A stretch of DNA of 64,000 nucleotides, taken from the NCBI GenBank assembly GCA_958299035.1, contig CATQJL010000001.1, positions 34,138,780 through 34,202,779 on the forward strand, read 5' to 3'. The notes under the pieces were generated by a model that saw only the letters and a program-made list of their open reading frames with translations, made no database searches and was not told where the DNA came from. This stretch comes from Cylicocyclus nassatus (lineage: Eukaryota; Nematoda; Chromadorea; Rhabditida; Strongylidae). The position numbers and the translations under genes are program-made. Positions 11,139 to 21,019 of the stretch are shown here, piece by piece; position 1 is the first letter of the stretch; every line of letters starts with the position of its first letter.

Positions 11139-11171
11139 TAGTTGTGGACAATTCTCGAAGGAGCTGTGCTA

Positions 11172-12119
11172 TTAGGTTGTCCGGAAATTAATGTCCGTTT
11201 TGTATTTAAACCGCAATAAGTCATACACTTTTCACTCTTAAATAGGCTTCAAAGTACCGTTCGATAGAGCAAAGCAAGCTCTACAAGATGGCGATCTCGC
11301 TTAAGCAACACACTGATTCGCCTCGAGTTTCGAGCCAAAAACTAAAACGATTCAACTGCCCGAAAAATCGGAAAAAATCATAACTCAATTCATAAGAGAT
11401 CTAGAAAAATTCTAACTTGCTCACGTAAACACTATCCACATAAGACATCTATGTACGCCGTTGCCGTATTTTTTCCTTTGTTAGAAATCAAGAAAACGGA
11501 AATTTTCATGCTTTTGCCAAAGTGATGCTGTGCCGTCCCCACATAGATAGTTGTATACCACAAGCCTGTAGAAGTACAGACTCAAATTTTCAGCTCTTTA
11601 CAAGCTTTAGTTCTCGAGAAATTTGAATTTTAGCTTGGACCACCTGACTAATGAAAGCTATAATCGATATTTCCCCAAAACTAAAGCTTTTAGAGAGCTG
11701 AAAATTTGAGTCTGTACTTCTACAGGCTTGTGGTATACAATTATCTATGTGGGGACGGCACAGCATCACTTTGGAAAAAGCATGAAAATTTCCGTTTTCT
11801 TGATTTCTAACAAAGGAAAAAATACGGCAACGGCGTACATAGATGTCTTATGTGGATAGTGTTTACGTGAGCAAGTTAGAATTTTTCTAGGTTTCTTATA
11901 AATTGAGTTATGATTTTTCCCGATTTTTCGGGCAGTTGAATCATTTTAGTTTTTGGCTCGAAACTCGAGGCGAATCAGTGTGTTGCTTAAGCGAGATCGC
12001 CATCTTGTAGAGCTTGCTTTGCTCTATCGAACGGTGCTTTGAAGCCTATTTAAAAATGAAAAATGTATGACTTATTGCGATTGGAATTCAGAACGGACGT
12101 TAATTTCCGGACAACCTAA
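11172..12119. mobile_element. Mariner-type inverted-repeat MITE, 948 bp
   Basis: TTAGGTTGTCCGGAAATTAA at 11172 is mirrored by TTAATTTCCGGACAACCTAA ending at 12119, with TA on both sides (11170-11171 and 12120-12121). The arms are nearly perfect over more than 400 bp each, with the centre near 11645. They contain the module ATAGAGC...GCTCTACAAGATGG shared with other elements here. The TTAGGTTG start resembles nematode mariner ends. No coding capacity. Confidence 0.9.
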
Positions 12120-13900
12120 TAAAAAAATCGAGGTGGTACAAAAATTGTAACCGCAAAAATTCAACAATTCCTGAAATCTCTTTTGCTGGAAGTAGCCACA
12201 CGCCCACGAACCCGAAAGTTTCAATATCTCTCTCTCTCTCTCTTCGCTTAAATAGATTTCTCGCGCCCCCACTGCTTTTCGTGTGTCTCTTTTCTACCCC
12301 TTTCTGCTTTTGATTTTCAAATATTTTCCCTCTAACGATGTCGCACACATCACATAATAACAATTTTTCATTTATTGATGAAAAATTTGAAACTCACGAT
12401 TTGCAATAATAGCTCGAGAAATAGAAATCAAAATTTTAAATAATAGTGTTGAATGATTAAATGAAATAGAAATAATGTGGTAGAAATATATCAAAAGCAA
12501 GGGACGGGGCATAATGGGTCTCAAGAATATTCATAGTAGTCTGCGATTGTAGATGATGAAAGATCAAAGCTCTTCTCAACTCTAAAGCAGTTGGTCTAGG
12601 CAGTTTTCTTCGAAGGTGTGGCTCACTCCACCCCCTTTTTGCTAAAAAAGCGAGGGCGTACAAAAACTGGAACGAAAATTTAACCATTCCTAAATTTATC
12701 TTTGCTCGGTGGCTCACGCCTACAAAGCCAAATAATTTACTCCCCCCCCCCAACCTCCCTTGAAAAGTTTTCTTGCACCACCGCTGCTCTAATGTATCTA
12801 TCTTTCTCTACTTCTCTGTTTTTGATGCTTTTCTCTCTCCCAAATACTACCTACATCTTCAACGGATCTGCACATTGCGGAGCTATCAAAAAGTGCTTCA
12901 GGTATCGTTAGGAAGCATGTCTTCTCTCAAAATAAACATGTGCAGATCGGATGTGAAGGAAGAAAGTTTCGAATTTCTCGAAAGGATGGGGACGAGCTTT
13001 TGGTTCATTAGTATTATTCTCTAAATGATGATTTAGAACTGAACAATAATTTATAATAACTTTACCTTACATCTACCTGCCTCAGAATCTGACAACACAT
13101 ACCTGTTTTGTGTGGAAAATGCTGGAATATTAGAATGAATAAAAGTTTTGCCGCTCCAAATTTGAAAATTTCAAAAAATCAAGTCGAAGTAAAGCCTTGA
13201 TTTTTGCAGAAAACTCTTGTAATTTTCAAACCTGTCTCAGAGCTTCTCCTTTCGAGGTTTCGAAATTTTCCAAAATTTTTAATAAATGGTCCAAATTTGC
13301 TCCGTATTTTTTGGCGAAGAAGTTGCAAAATGGAACACTTGCAGAAAGGCACGATTTACATCAAGAAATTTCAATTAATGCTCATTACAGAAAGGAAGAG
13401 AGGCCGAAGCCGGCTTCAGTCGCGCGGACAAGGTCAAAATGACACCCGATAAGTGGAAAGGTTTATTTCCCCACAGGACCATCTTCCCTTTGAAGCGCAT
13501 ATTATCCTTTGTGAATGAGATTAATCTTGTTTTATCTTATTCTTCATTATTCTTTACTCTTCCATCAGTATAACACTGCTTCTCAATTCCTAATATCTGC
13601 CGATTTTTTCCAACCTTATTTGGTTATGCATATATACTCGAATGCTTCTGTGATTTTATGTATATTTATTTATGAACACTTCATTGTTCTGGTGATTTGC
13701 AACTATCAACTTCGGCCTATTGTGATTCTATATTGATATCTGCATAAAACAATACGCCTGTGCCATTTGCTTTCTCATCAAAACTATCTCGGTCTACGTC
13801 TCTTAGCATCTAGAAAGTCTAGAGGAATTCCTACATCAAAGGAATAATGCCTTAGTAAAAAGCGAAAACCGAGTATTGGAAAGGAAAGCCTAGTATCAAA
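12120..13900. other. Interior of the 4.4-kb element; diverged tandem duplicate
   Basis: Segments at about 12125-12310 and 12620-12840 are diverged copies of each other. Both run from an AAAATT...AACNATTCCT motif through a CACGCC stretch to a T-rich tract with TCTCTTTTCTACC-like sequence. A (TC)n microsatellite lies at 12227-12243. From about 12850 to 13900 I recognise nothing; the short frames there lack similarity and look spurious. Confidence 0.45.
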
Positions 13901-14096
13901 AAGGAAGCTTGATATGGAAGACGGATCGCGAATCAAAAGCGAAAACCGCAGAGTGCTGCGAAACTTCAAACAAAGTACTGTGGAAACCCTGTACCCTGAG
14001 ATTGCAGGGCTTCCGCAGCGCTTTCGCAGGATTTCCGCCGGGTCACCTGCGGAAATCCTGCGAAAGCGCTGCGGAAGTTCCGGTCGGTTGTCTGAG

Positions 14097-14654
14097 TAAC
14101 TGTAGATGAAGGCAAGACTCTGAAAGAATTTCTAGGTACAAAGACTCAACGGTACATGTTTAGACTATTTGAAGGCAATGACTGGGTCTAGATTCAGACG
14201 AGGCATTAGATGTCGATTGAACACATTCCGCTATAGTTTAAGGCAAGCTGGTTTCAATCATAAACTATCAATGGTTAGTAAAAATCGAAGAAATATAGTT
14301 AGCGGCCGACACTGTACTTGATCTGGCTATCTTCGCAACAGATAGTTAGAGCACAGCTACACTGTAATAAAACCATTTGACGAAGCAGGAAGCTCATGAG
14401 GGAGCAGTTGATGCCACATAGAAATAGAGTCTCAGTTGTAGTCCAGACGGAGAAGCATAAAATATAAGCCATAATTAGAGCACAAAACGACACCATACAA
14501 GAAAGCACACTTGAGCCAAATCTGAAAAAGATCATCAAAAAACTCAAAACAGAAAATAGAAAAGGGTTATAAAAAAACCACAAGACGTAGACCTCTTTGC
14601 TGAGACAGGCTATGGCTTCTACCTGAATTAAATGCACAAAAAGAAATGAAAACA
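14097..14654 (-). mobile_element. 3' UTR of CR1-like LINE copy 1 (upstream part)
   Basis: This is sequence between the end of the LINE open reading frame and the CTCAGACAA element. The 120-aa hydrophobic frame (14299-14661) on the minus strand has no recognisable domain and is most simply translated UTR. Confidence 0.5.
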
Positions 14655-17490
14655 TCAACATAAATACGAATCACTCTCAACAGATTTGAGAATTTCTGAC
14701 TTCTCTAAAACTTTATTGAAAGCCTGACTATTTTTAGCCGACTGCAACTTGGCAGGCAGTCGTCTAAACCAGCGAGCACATCGATAGAACAAGAAATTGA
14801 GAAGGCCAGGATAGCAGTATTTATCTATTCTAGGGTAGTGAAGATTGAAACCTCCTACTCTGCAACTCACAGGTCTGAAGACCCAAAAGTTGCTGGCAGG
14901 AAGGTCAATCTCTTTCCGCAGAATCGCAAAACAAAAAAACTAAGTCAGCAATAATTCTTCTACGTTTTAATGATTTCAAACCAAAAAGTCTCAAGCGCTC
15001 ATTGTAATCTGGATTGGACCTTTCTTGCATATTATGTGATATGCGAGAGAAGACCATACGTGTAAATATATGTTGACCTCTTTCAATCTTGATGATTTCT
15101 TTCTTTCTAAAAGGGTTCCACACTTGAGAACAATACTCAAGATGTGGTAACACATACGCCTTATATAGTCTCGTCAGAACGACTGGATTAGAGGAGTGAA
15201 TAACACGAAAAATTGCAAAAAGAATCGAATATGCTTTTTTAACAACAGAATCAATATGACTGGAGAAATTTAATTGAGGGTCAACAAAAACACCCAAGTC
15301 TCTGACTAGTGGGCAAGCTACTAAATCTGTTCCATTGATTTCATATTTGTTTGGACAAATTTTGCCCATATGCAAAAATGAGCATTTGCTCGGATTCAAG
15401 GAAAGTCCGTTAGATGTAGCCCACATGTTTAGTTTATCTAGAGTTTGTTGCATCGATGTATGCACATCAAGGAAATCATATTCATTGTAAGACGCATACA
15501 GTTTGATATCGTCCGCATAGATCTGGACATCAACACCATTCATGTCAATTAGAGCGGGTAGTTCAAAGGTGAAAATCAAAAAGAGAAGGGGGAGAGCACA
15601 CCTCCCTGAGGTACTCCACTAGTGCATTGATACTCACCGGAAAACGACTGTCCAACTTTGATGGTCATGAATCGGTCTTGAAGGTAAGAGCGAAACCATT
15701 TTAAAAGATTGCCAGAAATGCCAAACTTCTGCAGTTTCATTATCAAAACATGATGAGGAATCTTGTCGAAAGCTTTTGAAAGGTCGACATAGATTATATC
15801 AACTGATTTCCCAGTATTAAAAGCTTTTCTCCAATCAAAAACGCTTTTAACAAGATTAGTGGTGGTAGATCTTTTCGAAACGAAGCCATATAATTGGGAT
15901 GGAATTCCATACCATTTCTTGATCTAAGAAAGCAGCTTTTTTCCTTACAATTCTCTCCATCACTTTGACTGGAGTTGAAGTCAGACTTATGGGACGAAAA
16001 TCAGACACTTTAACTGCAGTACTAATCTTTGGGATAGGCACAACCACCGACTTTTTCCATAGAATTGGTACTTCACCGAAATACATAGAGAGATTGAACA
16101 AGTCCGAAAGAGGTTTGGAAAGTACATCTGCACATTTTTTTATAGATTATAGGCGGGATGCCATCGCAGGGTTTAGTACAGGAAGAATGTAAAAACTTCA
16201 AAATAATGCGAACGTCAAATTCATGGAAGTAGACAGTATCACAAGTTTGCTGAGGATAGGTGCCATCCAAAGAATAGCTTACATCATAATCATTTGCGAA
16301 GACACTAGCAAAATACTTCCCCAAAGCTTCTGCTTTATCAACATCATTGACACATTCTTTACCAAATTCATCAAAAATATTGGAAAAGCTTCTGGTCTGC
16401 AGCTTACTTCGTATGTATCCGAAAAACCTTTTAGAATTTGCATAAGAAGATAACCGTCTTTCATAATTAGCCAAAAACTTTTTAAGATGAAAATCTAGAT
16501 CAAGGCAGACTTTTTTGTACAATGCATTAGCCAAAGGATTAGCTAAAGCATTAAACAAATTTTGCTTTTGATCTAGAAGAGCACAGATGTGTTTAGGGTA
16601 ATGAAAATTTGGTGAGCTGTTGATGGTTTGCATACAGCCAAATTGGCCAATCCTTCATAAACTCTGGTACAGAATCTATAATAAGCATCATCTAGGGAGG
16701 TATGATCTGCAAACAGAGAAGTCCAATCAGAAGTATAAAAAATAATCGTTTAATCCAAGATAATCAAATCTTGGAAAGTCAGGAGCAGGGTACATCGTCT
16801 TAGCAGTATAACCACCTTTTACATGAAATTCAATAATGTTGTGATCAGAAGAAGCAAGAGGGGGAAGCATTTTGACACGCTTTACATTGTCTGTAGTAGA
16901 GAAAATCAAATCCAGAATATTTCTACCATGAGTAGGTTCGAGCACATACTGCTTGAAACCACAATCAAGAAAGAACTCCATCAAGTTATTTGAATTTTGG
17001 TCTATCGAAACAAAATTAATCCAGTTGACATGAAGGTTAAAACCTCCCAAAATAATCATATTTTTGGTTTGTGAGGAAGTAAGATCAAGTAAAACATTTT
17101 TGAGCTCATCATCTTCATATCTTTTACAACTAGGTGGACGATATATTTCGATGAATCTTACATAACTAGCATCCGAGGGGCACAGCAGGTCAACCGAAAG
17201 CAAATCAATGTCAGATATAGTATTGATGCACTTTACCGGTCGATATACTACCCTTAATAATACAGCAAACACCCCCGCCTGTTCGCTTTGGCCTATCACT
17301 ACGGTAGATAAGATACGGTAGATTAGAGATTAATTCAGAATTGCTAACTTTAGAAAAGAGCCAGTTTCAGTTATGAATACAACATCAGGTTTGTACAAGC
17401 AAAGAAACGAATGAAGGTGATCAGTCTTGTTAACTACACTGCGGGAGTTCAAAAGATAACATGTTAAGTAATCAATAGCACCATGCTCAT
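14655..17490 (-). pseudogene. CR1/L2-group LINE ORF2: AP-endonuclease and reverse transcriptase
   Basis: Read in order on the minus strand. An endonuclease N-terminus near 17470-17380 reads CYLLNSRSV...DHLHSFLCLYKPDVVFITET. Its C-terminal half (17299-16727) has IEIYRPPS, IILGGFNLH (the usual GDFN is here GGFN) and a final SSDHNIIEF. A linker follows (16633-16073). RT fingers carry VVVPIPKI and DFRPISLTSTPVKVMERI (16101-15856), the catalytic box is IYADDIKLYAS (near 15510), then LGVFVDPQLNFS and the RT thumb to 14905. The tail near 14870-14655 has the CR1-type RWFRRLP motif. Frame changes near 17300, 16640, 16080, 15860-15580 and 14905, plus GGFN, show it is inactive as assembled. Confidence 0.85.
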
Positions 17491-18165
17491 TTATTGATTT
17501 ACCGAAGACTTGCGGGGTAGTTCAGATACATGAGTGAGCCGACCTTTAAAGATGACCCACTCACGTCCTGCGCAATCCCTGTTCCGCTCTCTAGCCTGTT
17601 GACGCAGCTCATATTCCTTTCTCCGCTCCTCCTCGGTCATACTTCTACGTATATAGATATCTGAAAACCCGGGAGACCGGAGAAGGCGGGCATTAGAGAG
17701 CGCTAGTCTCCAATAAAATGGACTGGGGAAGACAACTTTTACTAAACGGGGACGGTTTTGATTTGGTTTACTCACACGATACGCCTCGGATGCGCAGCAA
17801 TCAATGTTAAGAACATCAAAAATATCGTCCAACTTTTTGTTTAAATCAAGGGCACGCTCACTAGCGCGCAAATTTGGCGGAGGTTCAGCTACACCACTTA
17901 TGACAATGGTTCGCGAGCGTTTGTCATTTTCAACAGCGCTCTGCACCTCTTGCTGACTTTTATCAGACAATACGCAGAGCATCTGATCAATGACAGGATC
18001 TGAGTTCCTCTCTTTCATGGAGAGAATCAGTTCTTTGACGCTCATATGTGAATAGTCATTGTCAACTGTGGTGTAGCCTGAAGTCTGTGTCAGATCAATC
18101 GGATGACTCACAACGGGTTGTGATTCAGCACCCTTTTTGATAGCACGACTTGATTTAGCGGGCAT
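17491..18165 (-). CDS. CR1/L2-group LINE ORF1 (nucleic-acid-binding protein)
   Basis: An uninterrupted 224-aa frame starts at MPAKSSRAIKKG (18165); 20 codons upstream are also open, but the downstream methionine precedes the basic start and is preferred. Residues about 75-170 carry DKRSRTIVISGVAEPP, a LDDIFDVLNID segment and the pair RPRLVKVVF...LRSPGFSDIYI. This layout is the RRM-like core seen in ORF1 proteins of L1/CR1-type LINEs. The charged C-terminal helix EERRKEYELRQQARERN fits too. It lies directly 5' of the endonuclease ORF in the same element. Unlike ORF2 it is intact. Family membership is recognised from pattern, not from a search. Confidence 0.7.
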   Translation of the reverse strand: MPAKSSRAIKKGAESQPVVSHPIDLTQTSGYTTVDNDYSHMSVKELILSMKERNSDPVIDQMLCVLSDKSQQEVQSAVENDKRSRTIVISGVAEPPPNLRASERALDLNKKLDDIFDVLNIDCCASEAYRVSKPNQNRPRLVKVVFPSPFYWRLALSNARLLRSPGFSDIYIRRSMTEEERRKEYELRQQARERNRDCAGREWVIFKGRLTHVSELPRKSSVNQ

Positions 18166-18406
18166 CTTGCTGATCTCACAGACAGAGAAAGAGGCAGAAA
18201 AAATCAGTGATACAAGATAGTTCAAAAGTTGGCAGGAAATTTAACAAATGACTCGTATCAAGGCAATGAGCAAAAGATACTGAGTCAGAAACTAGGTGGA
18301 CAAAAATCAGAACAATTACAAATAGTATACTATAGAAAAAAGGAATTAGAACAGATGATGTCAAGAGCAGAGATAAGAGCGACCGCACGATGTGGATACA
18401 CGTGTT
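18166..18406 (-). mobile_element. 5' UTR of CR1-like LINE copy 1
   Basis: AT-rich leader between LINE ORF1 and the interrupted Penelope sequence. The junction is at about 18406, where Penelope coding (VVRTVDIPPAD) stops. The element appears close to full length: ORF1, ORF2 and a 3' tail are all present, about 4.6 kb once the insertion at 9708-14096 is removed. Confidence 0.6.
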
Positions 18407-19320
18407 AGAATGATCAGCGGGAGGAATATCGACCGTTCTTACCACGCCGTGCAGACCCGCCTGATGTACGCCTCGCCGCACTGCCCTGCTCATTTCATCA
18501 GAAATGAAAAGCAGGCAGAAGGGGATCTCTTTATCAGAGCCCATATCATGGGCTCTGCTCCGAGAAGACCCGCGTGCTCCATGGCTGCGCTCAAGTGCGG
18601 CATAACCATTGGAAGCAGCAATCCTGTGAGCCAAGGCGATGGAGTACGATCGTTCGTCGTTACCAGTGCATACCCCGCAGTGCCGTTTTGTACATATTGC
18701 CCACAATAGACCGCTTGGTGCTACTTGGATGTGCAGACAAAGAATGTACCAAGATGTTTTTGCTGCTGGGTTTGCGATACCACCTAGTTTTGTAACTTCC
18801 GCCTGCCAGATGGATCTGCACATTCATGCCAACCACCCCCTAGTAGGCTTCTCCCAACGATGTTTGGTGACTGCTGGTTTAATATTTGGAAGCAAGTATC
18901 TACTTCGGCTTGAGTTGGGCATATGACGCAGCAGTCATCTATATAGCGACCGTAAAGCAGGGGCTTTCGCTGCAGCACTGGCGCTTCTATTTTAGACATG
19001 AAAATGATTACCAAAGTAGGTGCGAGACGTTGCCCCATTGCCAAGCCTCTAATCTGTTTGTAATATTGGCTCGACCATCGGAATACTGAACATTTCAAGC
19101 ATTCGTGTAGTGGTGTCATTATTCCGTAAATGCTGAAACCGTGAAAGTTAAGAGAGGCTTGGTGCTCAGATAGCAACTCGAAGCTAGCTTGAAGTGCAGC
19201 GTCATTGGATACATTGGTATACAGCGATGTTACGTCAAATGAGGGAAGGAGTGACATGGCAGGATAATCCGCAAGACGTAGTTTATCCCAAGTATGGAAA
19301 CACGGTGTAACTCGTTCCAG
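18407..19320 (-). pseudogene. Penelope-like element, reverse-transcriptase domain
   Basis: On the minus strand from about 19320: TPCFHTWDKLRLADYPAM, then LLPSFDVTSLYTNV (RT motif A region), GLAMGQRLAPTLVIIFM (RT motif B), and GRYIDDCCVICPT, which carries the Y-DD catalytic motif C. A frameshift near 18840-18800 moves the continuation to another frame, which reads CTGNDERSYSIALAHRIAAS and then FISDEMSRAVRRGVHQAGLH and VVRTVDIPPAD. The last part leads directly into the GIY-YIG half at 9428. Upstream of 19320 the coding is lost in a repeat, so the N-terminal part of the element is missing. Confidence 0.85.
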
Positions 19321-19440
19321 GCGAGACGCTACGCGACGAGACGCGCAGCTGAGCTGCGCGCTAACTCTGAGTTGGGTGCGCGTTTCAGGCGCCCGCGAAA
19401 CTTAGAGTTAACTCTGAGTTTGGTTATAGAAAGAGAAATA
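19321..19440. repeat. AACTCTGAGTT-type GC-rich inverted repeat (copy 1)
   Basis: Contains GACGCGCAGCTGAGCTGCGCG and then CTAACTCTGAGTTGGGTGCG...GCGAAACTTAGAGTTAACTC. Three further loci share this unit: 46140-46210, 48005-48110 and 50180-50285. At 19.3 and 48.0 kb it is joined to the same point of a Penelope fragment, so both loci descend from one compound repeat. Confidence 0.7.
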
Positions 19441-19539
19441 ATGCGCAAATGTAGAGATGCAGCAAAAAAGTCCTCCGGTACAGATTTTGCTCCGAGTTTC
19501 ATTGAGCACGATGGGGGTATCACGGTGCACTGTTGAACA

Positions 19540-19905
19540 CAAAAATTTGGAATTTTGAAAATTTCGGCCCCGGGGGTTGTCCGACGTGCTGATCACGAAT
19601 CCTATGCTCATTTCTCCCCACTTGCCCACATAGCGAAGTTGCGGGGATACGGTAGTTGGGCGAAACACGAGAAAAAACACGAAAACACGAAAACAAAACA
19701 CGTCTGAAACTCGGTACAGTGGGGTTATTTGGCACGCCGATCACGAATATGACGTACTTTTTTTCGTCATTTGGCCTCATATTAAGGTTACGGTAGGGAA
19801 ACGGTAGTTGGGCGGAAATCAAGAATTTTGTCAAAACTTGGTGTGGTGGGGTTGTTTGCCATGCTGATTATGGATATGATCATTTTGCATAAAAATGCAA
19901 TTCAT
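19540..19905. repeat. Diverged tandem repeat of about 130 bp (field 1)
   Basis: About two and a half units share the order: CTGAAACTCGGTACAGTGGG, GGCACGCCGATCACGAATAT, a short variable part, then TTACGGTAGGGAAACGGTAG, TTGGGCG and a return to the start. The same unit is repeated about five times at 48180-48960. A single copy lies inside the MITE at 58801-59573. No coding sequence. Satellite-like, but dispersed. Confidence 0.7.
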
Positions 19906-19959
19906 GGTTTTCGTTAGCCAGCCATCAGTGCCGTATTCCATTTTGAACCTCTCAGCAGT

Positions 19960-20530
19960 TGCGTGCGCTGTGAAATCAAAGCCATAAGTCAAGCCTCATC
20001 CTTACTTTCCAAAAACATATGCACCTTAAAGGCAGTGTCCAAGCAAAAAGTCGATTTCGAGATTATATGCTTACCTGGGCCTATTCGCTATGCTGAATCC
20101 GAAAATCACCACTGGGAAGCGCGAAAACGGCCAAAAAAGGCTCTAACGGAGGAGGGAAATTGCAGGTGGGCGGGGCTGTTCACATAGTGGCTTCACCTTC
20201 CCAGCTTCAGGAGTGGTCTTCTCGATTCCGCTAACCGCACTAACATCACCACTACCCAACTGCGAAACGCGTGGCATAAAATCGGAACCGAGAAGATCGC
20301 TCCTGAAGTCTGGGAGAGTGACGTCGCGCTGTGAACGGCTCCGCCCACCTGCGATTTTCTCCTGCGTTAAGGCCTTTTTGGCGTTTTCGCGTTCTCCATT
20401 GTGGTTTATCGGATTCAGCATGGCGAATAGGTCCGCGTAAGCACAAAATCTCAAAATCAAGTTTTTGCTGACACTGCCTTCAAGTGGTTTCATACAACGA
20501 GCCTTGATGGCACAAATGGCTAGTAGGCTA
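19960..20530. repeat. Palindromic element, about 570 bp
   Basis: The left arm (GGCAGTGTCCAAGCAAAAAG, ATTCGCTATGCTGAATCCGA near 20030-20100) is mirrored on the right (TCGGATTCAGCATGGCGAAT near 20410, CAAGTTTTTGCTGACACTGCC near 20460). The arms are each about 250 bp around a centre near 20250, with many mismatches. Frames of 64-137 aa inside are arm sequence. Confidence 0.75.
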
Positions 20531-21019
20531 GTAGGTAGTAGGCTCTGCCTACTCAAATTTGATTATCATTTTCGCGTGACCTTTTTCAACCATCAACTAC
20601 CAGCCTTAAGAAACTAATATATAGTCCCAACCACCTTCTTCTCCAGAAATGTAAATGTAACAGATTTTCGGAAGAGATTTTTGCTACCGAAACCGAACGA
20701 TGAACTATGCTTTTTGTCTTTTTGTGATATAGTTGTGACGAACGCAAATTTTCATCCAACGAATATCGGATAATATTTTTGGAAATTTATGAACTAATGA
20801 ATAGCGAATAATTGAATTTCGAGAATTTTCCAAATGAACGAGTATTAATCGATTTCCGATTTTTATGTTATTCGAATTCAAATATTTGAATATGGACACA
20901 TTCCAAAATTTAAACTTTCGAATATTCTTAACCGAACCGGACCAATCCTTTAAACCTTGAAAAACTTTGGATAGCTACCAAGACAAAATCATAATGTCAT
21001 TGATCATAATCAAAAAAAT
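20531..21019. other. No recognisable gene
   Basis: AT-rich sequence with short palindromic strings (for example CGAATTCAAATATTTGAATATG near 20872, split by mismatches). Nothing else seen before the start of LINE copy 2. Confidence 0.45.

Larger units (their letters stand above)
9708..14096. mobile_element. CTCAGACAA-terminus element, 4.4 kb with nested insertions
   Basis: The ends are CTCAGACAATTCACCGGAAC (9708) and, inverted, GGTTGTCTGAG ending at 14096, with TA on both sides (9706-9707 and 14097-14098). Subterminal sequence is a palindromic array of TTCCGCAGCGCTTTCGCAGG-type units at both ends (about 9720-9960 and 14009-14085). Two other inverted-repeat elements sit inside (10436-11138 and 11172-12119). 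Removing them leaves about 2.7 kb. There is no transposase. Two smaller relatives with the same terminus are at 34988-35247 and 52687-53313. The superfamily is unassigned. Confidence 0.8.

Noticed and set aside
12227..12243. (TC)n tract as a promoter element
   Set aside because: It is a short microsatellite inside a mobile element with no gene downstream.
14299..14661. Hydrophobic 120-aa minus-strand frame as a membrane-protein gene
   Set aside because: It lies in the 3' UTR of the CR1-like LINE and is best explained as translated AT-rich sequence.
8962..19320. Two separate Penelope-like copies
   Set aside because: The C-terminal end of the RT half and the start of the GIY-YIG half join in frame without overlap once the LINE is removed.
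19970..20556. Overlapping frames of 64-137 aa on both strands
   Set aside because: They are mirror images produced by the palindromic element.
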